From Verrucomicrobiota bacterium (GTDB lineage: Bacteria; Verrucomicrobiota; Verrucomicrobiia; Chthoniobacterales; UBA10450), in contig QHPP01000114.1 in NCBI GenBank assembly GCA_003219125.1, forward strand, positions 1-32,277: 32,277 nucleotides of DNA. Direction: 5' to 3'. A model generated the notes under the pieces. That model was given only the letters and a program-made list of their open reading frames with translations. It was not told the origin of the DNA and did not search any database. The position numbers were made by a program, and so were the translations under genes. Below, in pieces: positions 8,227-17,963 of this stretch (positions are counted from its first letter, which is position 1; each line of letters starts with the position of its first letter).

Positions 8227-8831
8227 GTCATAGCAGGCAGACTACCCACGCCTTTTATCGCGCACCAAGTGGCGAATGGAAGGTGAAGAAGTTATCGGAA
8301 CCGAACTCTGACTGGGAGTATATCGGCGGCTCGCATAAACCGATGAGCGAACTTCGTCTTGGCGACTTCACGGGGGATGGAGTTACCGATGTGCTTGCTG
8401 TCAATGGTGGGACATGGGCGATTTCCGAAAGCGCACGCAAAAAATGGCAGCCTCTCAATCGCAACCTGAACGATCCGGTGAAGGACCTTTTCATCGCCAA
8501 CATGGATTCGGACGATAACATCGACGATATTCTTCGTCTCGAGATTCAATCTAAGCCGGCTCAAGGTAACGCCAAAGATGTTGAAGTGATATGGCGGCGT
8601 TCAAGAAACGGCGTCGACCGCTGGAGAGAGTTCAAAAGATACTCGTTCAACTATCCTAGTTGGCAGCCGCTAGGAATCGGATTCGTTTATCCAGGCTTTG
8701 GCTTCGTCGGCCACTTCGGTGTCGCAAGCGGAGCAACGCTGACGGTCGATGAAAAGCGTATTGGACATTTCTTTAGCCTTGGAAGCGCGCAAGTCCCGCC
8801 ACAACTGTGGTGGAGTCGGTTCCCGTACTGA
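8160..8831 (+). CDS. Detached FG-GAP repeat C-terminus of the beta-helix gene
   Basis: This frame overlaps the end of the preceding one and carries on its repeat pattern: WQPLKDVQFGRFDPNDLS, LRLGDFTGDGVTDVLAVNGG, then WQPLNRNLNDPVKDLFIAN with MDSDDNIDDIL. The D-x-D/T-G-D-G-x-x-D loops are the Ca-binding signature of FG-GAP/VCBS blades. The TTG at 8160 has no convincing ribosome site, and the frame is open back to 8145. It is therefore best read as the 3' part of one gene broken by a frameshift between about 8142 and 8226, possibly with a small deletion, because the repeat unit across the break is shorter than its neighbours. An assembly or sequencing error could produce the same picture. Confidence 0.65.
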   Translation: MDKPPWQPLKDVQFGRFDPNDLSHSRQTTHAFYRAPSGEWKVKKLSEPNSDWEYIGGSHKPMSELRLGDFTGDGVTDVLAVNGGTWAISESARKKWQPLNRNLNDPVKDLFIANMDSDDNIDDILRLEIQSKPAQGNAKDVEVIWRRSRNGVDRWREFKRYSFNYPSWQPLGIGFVYPGFGFVGHFGVASGATLTVDEKRIGHFFSLGSAQVPPQLWWSRFPY

Positions 8832-8961
8832 GTCCAACGAATTTCTGCTTCACGACAATCCCCCGCTTGGTATCCGACCAAGAAAACGATTTCTACTCTG
8901 TCAGGCTTCGAATCTTCTCGACATCAAAATTCGGTGGAGATAAGGGTCATCTTCTCAAGTC

Positions 8962-11283
8962 GTGGCCGAACTGGATACCGAGTTGCGGACGCTGGTGGTG
9001 CAGAAGGAGTTCTTCGACAAGAACCCCTCAGCAGGCAAGATGGCGATGGCTGCGGATGAGACCTTCTACGTTGCGGTAAAGTTCACAGGCGATGTTTCGG
9101 AGCTGCAAAAGGCAGGGTTGAAGGTCGGGGAGGTCGCCGTTGGATTTGCGTTCGGCGCGATTAATCTGGCGGGTTTGGAAAAGCTCGCGCGGCTTCAACA
9201 GGTGGAGTCAATTCGGAAGCAGCGGCGCGTTCATGCCGGCCTTGACGACAGCGTGCCGGATATTAAGGCCGACCAACTGTGGTCGCGCTCTGGTGATCAC
9301 TTCACCGGGTACACGGGCAAGGATGTAATAGTAGGAATTGTCGATAGCGGGATTGATTTCCGGCATGCCGTTTTTCGAGGCGCAGACGGGCAGACGCGCA
9401 TTCACAAAATCTGGGATCAGACGCTGACTCCTCAAGCCGGCGAAACAGTGCCGGGGCCGATCACGAGGGCCTCCTTGCTGAGCACCCCAGGCACGCCGAT
9501 TCCGCTGGGTTACGGCGTGGAGTACGATGCCGGCCAAATCAAGGCGGCGATCAACAATTCCGGTGCAATCAAGGCGCGCCAGATTGACGAAGGCGGACAT
9601 GGCACTCATGTCGCGGGAATCGCGGCGGGCGACGGCTCGCAGTCGGGCGGATGCCATCTGGCGTATCATTATGTAGGGGTCGCCACTGATGCCACGTTGA
9701 TCGTGGTGCGAATGTGGGGGCTTTCTAAGAGCGATGCTAAGACGTCTCCGACGAACACGAGCGTAACGCTCGATGCGTTCCGCTACATTCTCAATGAAGC
9801 GCAGAAGCTGGGCAAACCGGTCGTCATTAATTTCAGTAATTGGTCATTCACGGAGGAAATGGGTGGGCAATCGTTTGATTCGTTCGCGCTCGATAAATTG
9901 CTGACCGATAACTCCACCGGCACTGCGATGGTGATCATCACTGGAAATGGAGCGAACAAGAATTTCCACGCTGCGGCGACAGTGCCGGCCGGGCCCGCGG
10001 CGATTCTGGAGTTAAAGTTCAAAGTCGCGGACGGTGATACCAAAGCGCGCCATCTCACCGTTCTTTATTCGGGATCCAACCTGCAGGTGCAGCTGACATC
10101 GAAGGTAAGTGGTGCAGGTGGTGTAATCTCTTGGGTCTCCTCCGGAAACAATCAAGTCAGTACGACGGCCAATGGCTCCAACGGATTGGTAACGATCAGC
10201 AATCAACTGAATCGAATCGACATTGCCATCACGCCTCCGCCCGCGCCTGCTTCCGGACCTGCGCCGACAAACGTGGATGGCACATGGAAGCTCGAGTTCA
10301 GGGATAGCACAAGCACGGCCACCCCGATCGACGCCTTTTGTCTTTATGGCAGTCATGACGGCAAGACGCACAGGTTTCTCGATCATCTCTCGCCGCGCAC
10401 CACGCTAAGCCCGTACGCTTCGGGAAAGGAGATTGTGTCGGTGGGATCTTATCGTCTCGGCGGGGTTTTCCATGGAATCAAACTGTCCGAGTCTTCCAGT
10501 CGCGGACCGACGACGGACTCGCCGCCGCGCTCGAAGCCCGACATCTGCGCGCCGGGTGAAGATATCACTTCCGCCGGTCTGGCGACGGACCGGACTGGTT
10601 GCAAGTCGTGCTGTTGTGAGTGCTGCCAGGATTTCTATGTGGATATGAGCGGCACAAGCATGTCCGCTCCACACATCACGGGAGTGATCGCTTTGATGCT
10701 GCACAAAAATCCCAACCTCACCCATACGGAGATCAAAAACCTTCTAACGGCCAATTTTGCAGCCAAGCCGGGGGATTCAACGCCGGACGAAGACGTCGGA
10801 TGGGGCGCGGGTCGGGTGGACGCGAAGAAAACCGTAGACGTGGTGACGCAGGTAAATCCGCCGGTGTCCAAGGTCGCAGTACCGCAAACAGATGCACTGG
10901 GGGCGTTGCAAGAACAACTGCGCGCCACGGCACGCGGAGCGGAATTGGCTGGCCTCTTCGACAAACATGGGGATGAAGTGATGGCATTGATCAATCGCAA
11001 TAAGCGGGTCGCGACCGTCTGGCATCGCTGCCGCGGTCCGGTCTGGGTGCGACTAGCGTTACGTGCTGCGCACACACCGCACATTCGGGTGCCGTTCGAG
11101 GCCGACGGATTGTCGTTGCAGGAAAGTGCGCACCGTTTTGGTGAAATCTTGAAACGCTATGCGTCGGCTGCGTTTCGACAGGACCTGCAACGCTACCAAG
11201 CCGATCTTGGAATGATCAGCGATGGCATGACTTTGCAGGAGATGATCGAGGCGGTCGGCAACCGAGCAGGAGTGCCGGCCTAA
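8962..11283 (+). CDS. Subtilisin-family (S8) serine protease with I9-like prodomain
   Basis: The 773-residue product carries the full subtilase site: D128 in IVDSGIDF, H213 in GGHGTHVAGIAAG, the oxyanion N329 in ITGNGAN and S566 in SGTSMSAPHITG. Residues about 30-90 resemble an I9 inhibitor/propeptide fold. The 353-residue gap between His and Ser is far longer than in classical subtilisin because a beta-rich domain (about 345-480) is inserted, as in CspA/CspB-like subtilases. A Cys cluster (C547, C550-C552, C554, C555) lies just before the catalytic Ser. The last 130 residues are helical. No signal peptide is visible, so it may act inside the cell or leave by a non-Sec route. GTG 8962 is the only start after the in-frame stop at 8941; a GGAGATAAGG run is rather far upstream. 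It heads the large operon, and proteolytic maturation of the encoded giants is a natural guess. Confidence 0.88.
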   Translation: MAELDTELRTLVVQKEFFDKNPSAGKMAMAADETFYVAVKFTGDVSELQKAGLKVGEVAVGFAFGAINLAGLEKLARLQQVESIRKQRRVHAGLDDSVPDIKADQLWSRSGDHFTGYTGKDVIVGIVDSGIDFRHAVFRGADGQTRIHKIWDQTLTPQAGETVPGPITRASLLSTPGTPIPLGYGVEYDAGQIKAAINNSGAIKARQIDEGGHGTHVAGIAAGDGSQSGGCHLAYHYVGVATDATLIVVRMWGLSKSDAKTSPTNTSVTLDAFRYILNEAQKLGKPVVINFSNWSFTEEMGGQSFDSFALDKLLTDNSTGTAMVIITGNGANKNFHAAATVPAGPAAILELKFKVADGDTKARHLTVLYSGSNLQVQLTSKVSGAGGVISWVSSGNNQVSTTANGSNGLVTISNQLNRIDIAITPPPAPASGPAPTNVDGTWKLEFRDSTSTATPIDAFCLYGSHDGKTHRFLDHLSPRTTLSPYASGKEIVSVGSYRLGGVFHGIKLSESSSRGPTTDSPPRSKPDICAPGEDITSAGLATDRTGCKSCCCECCQDFYVDMSGTSMSAPHITGVIALMLHKNPNLTHTEIKNLLTANFAAKPGDSTPDEDVGWGAGRVDAKKTVDVVTQVNPPVSKVAVPQTDALGALQEQLRATARGAELAGLFDKHGDEVMALINRNKRVATVWHRCRGPVWVRLALRAAHTPHIRVPFEADGLSLQESAHRFGEILKRYASAAFRQDLQRYQADLGMISDGMTLQEMIEAVGNRAGVPA

Positions 11284-11298
11284 CAAATAGTTCACGCG

Positions 11299-14200
11299 AT
11301 GCCAGACGCCTCGGGAACACTCGAAACCATCGCGCTGGAGTTGGGTAAAGCGCTGCAGCCGCTGGAAGACTTGTTAGGTGCGGGCCCCGGCATCTTCACC
11401 AAGCTCGGTGAAGAGCTGCCGCGAGAAATCGCGGGCGACGCAAACATTGCCAACAAGCTCTCCGCGGCGGCGACAAAAGCCGGCTCCTTAGACCCATTAA
11501 TCACCGCGCTCGCCACCGCGATCACGAACAACAATCCGCTCTCAATAATCGAGAAGGGAGTGCCATTGCTGCAAAATATCGCCGACCTGATCGCGCTGCT
11601 GAAGCAGGTTGGCGACGCCTTGCATCAAGCGGCGAATGCGCTACCGGCGGCAGACAAGGCGCGCTTGCAGACGCTCGCTGCGGAAATGGCGGTGCGCACG
11701 ATTGAATACATGGCCGTGGGTTATCTCGACGAGCGCATGCCGACGCTCACAAACAGTCTCGATCTGCTCGGCGTCATCGACCGCGAGTTCAAACCCGATG
11801 AGACACTCGAAGTCACGAATGCACCGCGCGAGGTTATCCCGCGCCGGTTCCGCGTCGACGAAATCCCGAAGCTCGTCATCCATCCCGACCAATATCTGCA
11901 GGACAGATTCAAATTTGGCCGGCCGGATTTCGATGGACGCGTTCTTCTGACGAAGACGCTCGCGTTGCTCGAGAACCTCGGCGTGCCCGGTGTGATCTAC
12001 GAAACACCGGGACAGCCATCGGTGCTCGAAGCGTATCTGTTCAATTTGCACGCGGACACGTCTGTTTCTCCGCCAGGATTGAAAGCGGAACTAGGACTCC
12101 CCGGCAACGCGACGTTCGACCAGACCGTGGATTTTTCCGATTTGTGGAAAGGAACCGTGCACGTCGAGGCCAACTATGCCGCCGGTGTCGGTGTGACGTG
12201 GCAACCGCCCTTCACGGTCAAGGCAATCCCGCCGACCGGTAATCTCGATCTCAAAGTTCTCCTCGGCCTGAAAGCGCAAAACCCTGACAACAATCCGATA
12301 ACCCTGCTCGCTGTTGCCGGCGGAACGCGACTTCAGGCGAAAAGCATCGGTGGCAGCATTGGCGTTGACGCGCATCTCAGCACCGCGGGTGGCGACGTTA
12401 AGCCCGAGGTCCAACTCAAGGTCGAGGAAGGCAAGCTGATCATCGATTTCTCGCAAGGCGACGGCTTCATCCAGAAACTGCTCTCCGGCGTTCACCTCGA
12501 AGCGAACTTCCCATTCACGGCCACTTGGAATCCGAAGGATGGCTTGCGCGTGACGGGCGATGCCGGGCTCGAAGTTTTCATTCCGTTGCACGAAGACCTC
12601 GTGGTCGTACAGCTCAATGGCCTCTACTTCTCGGTAGGCATCGGGAGCGACGCGGCTGTGCACATCGGGATGGCCGCGCAGCTCACGGCACATCTCGGGC
12701 CGCTCAGCGCGACGGTCGATCACATCGGCGCGGATGCGGCGATCACATTTCCGCCAGGTGCCAGTGGGCGACTCGGCATGGCGGATTTCAGTCTCGACTT
12801 TGTGCCGCCGCGCGGTATCGGCCTGGCGGTCGATGCCGGCGTGGTCAAGGGCGGCGGCTTTCTTTCCGTCGACACCGCCCGCGGTGAATACGTTGGCGCG
12901 CTCGAGCTGACTTTCAGCGGTGTCATCGCGCTGAAAGCCATCGCCATCATCAATACCAAGATGCCGGACGGCAGCATTGATTTCGCGCTGCTCATTCTCG
13001 TGACCGCGGAGTTCGCGCCGATTCAACTCGGGTTCGGTTTCACACTCGTCGGCGTCGGCGGATTGCTGGCAATGAAACGCCGCCTCGACACCGAAGCGTT
13101 GCGCGTCGGGGTGCGCACCGGCGCGCTTAGCAGCGTCCTCTTCCCACAAGACATCATCGCCAACATCAGGCGCATCATTAGCGACATTAAGAACATCTTC
13201 CCGCTGGCGACTGAGCACTTCGTCATCGGACCGATGGGCAAACTCGGCTGGGGCACTCCCACCCTGATCTCGCTCGAGCTGGGTGTGATCATTGATCTGC
13301 CGACGCCGGCGGTTGTCATCGCCGGAGTGCTGCGTTGCAGTTTGCCCGCCGAAGACCTCCCGATCCTCAACTTGCAGGTGAACTTCGCGGGCGGCGTGGA
13401 TTTCGACAAAGGCCTGATCTGGTTCGATGCCAGTCTCTACGATTCGCATCTGCTCATCTACACCCTCACCGGGGACATGGCGCTGCGCATCGGCTGGGGC
13501 GACCAAGCGATCTTTATTCTCACGGTCGGCGGCTTTCATCCTTCGTTTAACGAAATCCCGCCGGACTTGCGCGGACTGCGGCGGCTCGGTATTTCGCTCC
13601 TCTCTGGCGATAACCCGCGTCTGACCTGCCAAACCTACTTCGCGATCACGTCGAACACAGTGCAGTCCGGCTCGCGTGTCGAGCTCTATGCGGAGGGATG
13701 CGGGCTGAACATCTACGGCTTCCTCGGCTACGACCTGCTCGTTCAATTCAATCCGTTCCATTTCATTGCCGATCTCGAAGCGGGGCTCGCCTTGCGCGAT
13801 GGCACCGATGAGCTGATGGGCATCCACGTTCATGGCCAACTCTCCGGGCCCGGTCCCTTCCGCGCGCGCGGCGAAGCGAGCATTGACATCCTATTTTTCT
13901 CGATATCGATTGACTTCGATGTCACGTGGGGCGACGACGCGCCTGCGCAGATCGAAGCGGAAGTCGATGTGCTCCCGCTGGTCGAAGCGGCACTGAAGGA
14001 CGATCGCAACTGGCTCGCGACCTTACCCGCGAACGCACACCCGAACGTTACACTGAGAAAACTCGAGTTGCCGCCCGAGCAGATCGTGATGAACCCATTC
14101 GCCGTTCTCTCGGTGAGCCAAAAAGTCGTGCCGCTCGGCCTCGAGATAAACAAGTTCGGCAATCAAAAGCCAAAAGGCACAACGCGTTTCGAGCTGACTT

Positions 14201-14718
14201 TCACCGACGGCGGCACAGACGAAGTGCGGGAAGAATTTGCCACCGCGAATTTCCTGCGCCTGAGCGATGACGAGAAACTCGCGCGTAAGTCCTTCGACAA
14301 AATGCGCAGCGGTCTGCGTTTCAGCACAGGCGATAGCTCACAGACCGGCGCGAATACGGCGAAGGACGTTATCTACGAGCTGAGCTACGTGCATAGGAAA
14401 CGCGGCCTCACGATCCGCGCAGGACTCGTTAGGCTATTTGGCTCCGTCTTCTCGATCTTCACCGGTGCGGGCGCAGTGACGAAAAATAAATTCGCCGTGG
14501 CCCGGCGCACTGGCGGGACGCCGATTGCAAAGGTCGATGTGAAAGAGCCGGAGTTCCAAGTCGTGAATGGAAACGATCTGAGTCTGCACGCGCCGGGGCT
14601 CACCGCGAAAACTTCGGCTGAAGCATGGCAGCTGCACGACGACCTCGTCGCAACCAATCCCGAACTGCGGGGCCGTCTGCAGGTACTGTCGAGCTACGAA
14701 CTGAGCGACGCAGCATGA
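11299..14718 (+). CDS. DUF6603-type large beta-rich protein
   Basis: The 1139-residue product begins with a helical region (residues 1-130). It continues with a long run of amphipathic beta strands (about 250-600) rich in alternating G-x-G and hydrophobic residues, for example PPRGIGLAVDAGVVKGGGFL. Residues about 560-880 match what I remember of the DUF6603 family: GVGGLLAMKRRLDTEALR, GPMGKLGWGTPTLISLELG, LTGDMALRIGWGDQAIF, SGDNPRLTCQTYFAITSNT. The family has no established function. There is no signal peptide or transmembrane helix, and the strand pattern suggests a large barrel, groove or solenoid. It begins 15 bases after the protease gene, and its stop overlaps the next start as ATGA, so it belongs to the same operon. 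A 582-codon antisense frame within it is a codon-bias shadow. Confidence 0.85.
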   Translation: MPDASGTLETIALELGKALQPLEDLLGAGPGIFTKLGEELPREIAGDANIANKLSAAATKAGSLDPLITALATAITNNNPLSIIEKGVPLLQNIADLIALLKQVGDALHQAANALPAADKARLQTLAAEMAVRTIEYMAVGYLDERMPTLTNSLDLLGVIDREFKPDETLEVTNAPREVIPRRFRVDEIPKLVIHPDQYLQDRFKFGRPDFDGRVLLTKTLALLENLGVPGVIYETPGQPSVLEAYLFNLHADTSVSPPGLKAELGLPGNATFDQTVDFSDLWKGTVHVEANYAAGVGVTWQPPFTVKAIPPTGNLDLKVLLGLKAQNPDNNPITLLAVAGGTRLQAKSIGGSIGVDAHLSTAGGDVKPEVQLKVEEGKLIIDFSQGDGFIQKLLSGVHLEANFPFTATWNPKDGLRVTGDAGLEVFIPLHEDLVVVQLNGLYFSVGIGSDAAVHIGMAAQLTAHLGPLSATVDHIGADAAITFPPGASGRLGMADFSLDFVPPRGIGLAVDAGVVKGGGFLSVDTARGEYVGALELTFSGVIALKAIAIINTKMPDGSIDFALLILVTAEFAPIQLGFGFTLVGVGGLLAMKRRLDTEALRVGVRTGALSSVLFPQDIIANIRRIISDIKNIFPLATEHFVIGPMGKLGWGTPTLISLELGVIIDLPTPAVVIAGVLRCSLPAEDLPILNLQVNFAGGVDFDKGLIWFDASLYDSHLLIYTLTGDMALRIGWGDQAIFILTVGGFHPSFNEIPPDLRGLRRLGISLLSGDNPRLTCQTYFAITSNTVQSGSRVELYAEGCGLNIYGFLGYDLLVQFNPFHFIADLEAGLALRDGTDELMGIHVHGQLSGPGPFRARGEASIDILFFSISIDFDVTWGDDAPAQIEAEVDVLPLVEAALKDDRNWLATLPANAHPNVTLRKLELPPEQIVMNPFAVLSVSQKVVPLGLEINKFGNQKPKGTTRFELTFTDGGTDEVREEFATANFLRLSDDEKLARKSFDKMRSGLRFSTGDSSQTGANTAKDVIYELSYVHRKRGLTIRAGLVRLFGSVFSIFTGAGAVTKNKFAVARRTGGTPIAKVDVKEPEFQVVNGNDLSLHAPGLTAKTSAEAWQLHDDLVATNPELRGRLQVLSSYELSDAA

Positions 14719-17700
14719 GCATCACGGTCGCGAAATACACTTTTAGCTCGTGGCTGCGCAAAGGCATCGGCAATCGCATCACCGAGCCGGATAACCTCGG
14801 CCTCGGCGCTTCCGTCGCTAAGGAGCGGTCGCGCGTGCCGATCGACGTGATACTGAACACCACGCCCGTGCACAAGGAGTTCGCGCTCGTCGGGCCGGGC
14901 GACATCATCGGCCTGATTGCGGACATGGTCGTGCGCACCGAGCCGCGCAATCTGATTACGAACTTCGAACCGAATTACCTGCCCTTCATCGAAATTTACG
15001 ACGAAGATTATCTCTGGCGCTTCACACCGGCGGGCGCAAACGGCCAGCGCCTGCGCCCGTGGCTCACGCTCCTCGTGCTCGAAGCCGGCGAGCCGGAGGG
15101 CACCGGCGAGTATACGCGCAACGAGAAGGGCTTCCCATTGCCAACCGTTACGGTGACGAAGGCCGATGCGTTACCGCCGCCTAACGAGACCTGGGCCTGG
15201 GGTCACGTCCATATCAACGAAGGCTACGACACGCCTACTGACTTCGAGAAATTCCTTCGTTCATTGCACGAGCTGGATCATCCGAATTCGGACAAGATCA
15301 TCTGTCGGCTGATCTGCCCGCGGAAGCTGAAACTGAAGACCGCCTATCGCGCGTTCGTTGTTCCAGCCTTCGAAACTGGAAGGCTGGCCGGGCTTGGACA
15401 CAAAGACCTTTCGGCAATCAACGCGCAGCAGCCAGCTTGGACGGCAGGTGCGGCGCCGGTCGATTTCCCCGTTTACTACGACTGGTACTTCCGCACCGGC
15501 GCAAACGAAGACTTCGAGTCGTTGGTCAAGCTGCTCGAGCCGCGATCGATGGACCACCGCGTCGGCATCCGCGACATGGACGCTTCGCAGCCCGGGTTCG
15601 GCATGACCAAAGGCGCGGACATTGGCGCGATCCCGCCGCCGGAAAGACCGCAATCGATCATCGGATTGGAAGGCGCGCTCAAAGCGCCAACCGCTGTCTC
15701 GAGACCGAAAGATGTCGATCCAACGAAGCCGTTCTTCGCGGAGCTGAAGTCGATCCTGAATTTTCCAGCTGACGTGCAGGACGTATCTGATGGCGCTGCT
15801 GATCCGGTCGTCTCGCCACCGATCTACGGCGAGAATCACGCGAATCAACATCGGATTGATCCCGCGGGCGGCGGGTGGCTCAACGACCTCAATCGCGATC
15901 CGCGGCTGCGCGTCCCGTCTGGCTTCGGCACCGGCGTTATCCAAAAAAACCAGGAGAATTACGTCGCGCGCGCGTGGGAGCAAGTGAAGAAAATCCTCTC
16001 TGCCAACCGCATCATCCGCCACTCCGTAGTCGCGATGGAAACAGTCCGCGCAATCCAGACGAATTTCACGCAACGCCTCGGCCCCGCCGAGATGCTGGCC
16101 GTCTTCGCGCCGGTGTTGAAGAAGGTGAAAGGCTCGCCCACCACGCTTTTTCATCAACTCACGCAAAGTTTCGCTCCACCCGCCGCGGTGAACAGCGCGA
16201 TGCGCCGTATGATTCGGCCACGTGGGGCGTATGGACGGCGGTTGCGTGCGGCGAACGGCGCGTTCACGCATGCGCGCCTGATCGAAGATTTAAGTGCAGG
16301 GCGCATCACCGCCGCGCCACCAAAGCAGGTGCCCGACTCCGTGATCACGGATGACCGCATCGCCGAGCAGTTACCCGGCGCGAATGAGCCGGCCTGGCTG
16401 CAATGGGTGCTCACGCATCGTTTGCTCTCGCTCATCCTCTTGTTAGGCGCCGCGTTGCTTCTCGCGATGGCTGGCTTGTGGTGGCTCGCGCTTTTAGTCG
16501 CAGGCGCGGGAGTAGTCGGCTATTTCGCCACGGCGGAACGAGCACGCGCCTTGCAGGCCGCGAGATCGCTCGCCGATCCCCAAAGCACGTTGCATGATAT
16601 CGAAAACGCGCCGCCGCGATCCGATTTCACATTTGTCGTCACTGATCCCGTCACGCCCATCAGTGCGACGTCGACAACGGAAGTAACGTCGACCACGACG
16701 GCAACGTCATCATCGGCCGATGCGTTGCACTTCAATCAGGTTTCGATGATCACTCGCGCGGCTGCCCGCGCGGATACCGTAGAGGCAAAGAATTTCCGCG
16801 TCGCCGCGATACGGCTCAATCAACGACTGACAATTCAGCCGCCAGAGCCGCAACCGGTGCGCTTCGACATCGCCAATGCACATACGAAGCTCGTCGACGC
16901 GATGCGCGCGACCGCCGTCTTTCCACAACTTGTCGCGCGGCAAGTGCGTTTCACATTCAACCCCGATTGGCTGCTCAATCCGGAGCATCTCATTCCAGCG
17001 ATGGCCTACCCGGATTTCCCGGACCCGATGTACGAAAGGCTGCGCGACATCTCGAGCGAATTGTTCCTGCCGAACCTCGAGCTTGTGCCGCCGAATACGA
17101 TCTCGTTGCTCGTCACCAATCCCGAATTCATCGAGGCCTATATGGTTGGGCTCAATCACGAGTTCGGGAAGGAATTGCTGTGGCGCGAGTATCCGACAGA
17201 TCAACGCGGCAGCTACTTCCGGCAGTTTTGGGATGTGAAGGGAATCATCGCGACCGACTCCGGCCTCACGCCGGAAGAACAGGCCGACCGCTATAAAGAC
17301 ATCGTGCCGATGGACACATGGGGCTCGGCGTCACAGCTCGGTAAGCATCGGCACCCGAAAAGACCGCCGGGCCGCCAGCTCGTCTTGCTCGTCCGCGGCG
17401 AACTGCTGAAGAAATATCCGAACACAATCGTGTATGCGCAGAAGGCGCATATCTTCCGGCGCGACGACGGCACTCCGGATCCGAGCAAAGACCCCGTCAT
17501 CCAGGAGGTGAAAACGGAAGCGGAAATGCATGACGAAATCCGTTTCCCAATTTTCCGCGCGGAGATCGAACCGGACATTCGCTTCTTCGGTTTCGAGATG
17601 ACCCCGGAGGAAGCAAAAGGCGCGGACCATCCCCAGAATCCGAACGATGATTGGGGCTGGTATTTCATCATCCAGGAAGTGCCCGGTGAACCGCGCTTTG

Positions 17701-17963
17701 GCATGGACATCACTTTCGAACCGGACAGCCCGTCGACTGTCACCTGGGACGATCTTGCATGGACGAAGTTTGGCGAAGGTCTGCGGTTCATCGACACGGC
17801 GCAGCCGCCCGCGCCAGATTTCTTCAATCGCCTCTCCGCGGCGGAGAAAAGCCAATGGGGCAGTCATTCCGCCGACATGGCATCGATCCTCTATCAGAAG
17901 CCCGTCATGATCGCGGTGCACGCGAAAGAAATGCTGGAAAACCTCGAGGTGCCGCCAGCATGA
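14715..17963 (+). CDS. Large uncharacterised protein A with a membrane hairpin (1082 aa)
   Basis: I do not recognise a named function. The ATG at 14715 overlaps the previous stop (ATGA), which is better supported than an in-frame start 90 bases upstream. The N-terminal half has the conserved-looking blocks NLITNFEPNYLPFIEIYDED, LWRFTPAG and RLRPWLTLLVLE (residues about 78-120). Residues about 560-605 form two adjacent membrane helices with a short turn (SLILLLGAALLLAMAGLWWL, then ALLVAGAGVVGYFA), which would put both large flanks on the same side of the membrane. A Ser/Thr-rich linker follows (about 648-672). The C-terminal domain contains YPDFPDPMYERLRDIS, LVPPNTISLL and LLWREYPTDQRGSYFRQFWD (about 764-840). 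I remember similar unnamed proteins in varied bacteria, usually beside relatives of the next two genes. A membrane-anchored assembly or platform role is an inference. Confidence 0.82.
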   Translation: MSITVAKYTFSSWLRKGIGNRITEPDNLGLGASVAKERSRVPIDVILNTTPVHKEFALVGPGDIIGLIADMVVRTEPRNLITNFEPNYLPFIEIYDEDYLWRFTPAGANGQRLRPWLTLLVLEAGEPEGTGEYTRNEKGFPLPTVTVTKADALPPPNETWAWGHVHINEGYDTPTDFEKFLRSLHELDHPNSDKIICRLICPRKLKLKTAYRAFVVPAFETGRLAGLGHKDLSAINAQQPAWTAGAAPVDFPVYYDWYFRTGANEDFESLVKLLEPRSMDHRVGIRDMDASQPGFGMTKGADIGAIPPPERPQSIIGLEGALKAPTAVSRPKDVDPTKPFFAELKSILNFPADVQDVSDGAADPVVSPPIYGENHANQHRIDPAGGGWLNDLNRDPRLRVPSGFGTGVIQKNQENYVARAWEQVKKILSANRIIRHSVVAMETVRAIQTNFTQRLGPAEMLAVFAPVLKKVKGSPTTLFHQLTQSFAPPAAVNSAMRRMIRPRGAYGRRLRAANGAFTHARLIEDLSAGRITAAPPKQVPDSVITDDRIAEQLPGANEPAWLQWVLTHRLLSLILLLGAALLLAMAGLWWLALLVAGAGVVGYFATAERARALQAARSLADPQSTLHDIENAPPRSDFTFVVTDPVTPISATSTTEVTSTTTATSSSADALHFNQVSMITRAAARADTVEAKNFRVAAIRLNQRLTIQPPEPQPVRFDIANAHTKLVDAMRATAVFPQLVARQVRFTFNPDWLLNPEHLIPAMAYPDFPDPMYERLRDISSELFLPNLELVPPNTISLLVTNPEFIEAYMVGLNHEFGKELLWREYPTDQRGSYFRQFWDVKGIIATDSGLTPEEQADRYKDIVPMDTWGSASQLGKHRHPKRPPGRQLVLLVRGELLKKYPNTIVYAQKAHIFRRDDGTPDPSKDPVIQEVKTEAEMHDEIRFPIFRAEIEPDIRFFGFEMTPEEAKGADHPQNPNDDWGWYFIIQEVPGEPRFGMDITFEPDSPSTVTWDDLAWTKFGEGLRFIDTAQPPAPDFFNRLSAAEKSQWGSHSADMASILYQKPVMIAVHAKEMLENLEVPPA

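Noticed and set aside
12091-13839. 582-codon open frame on the minus strand inside the DUF6603 gene
   Set aside because: It is antisense to a gene with strong family motifs and its product is a low-complexity D/E/R-rich string; GC-rich codon bias on the plus strand keeps it open.
14625-14714. Upstream in-frame starts for protein A (14625) and protein B (17759)
   Set aside because: They lie inside the preceding genes and add Arg-rich non-conserved residues; ATGA overlaps at 14715 and 17960 give natural starts.
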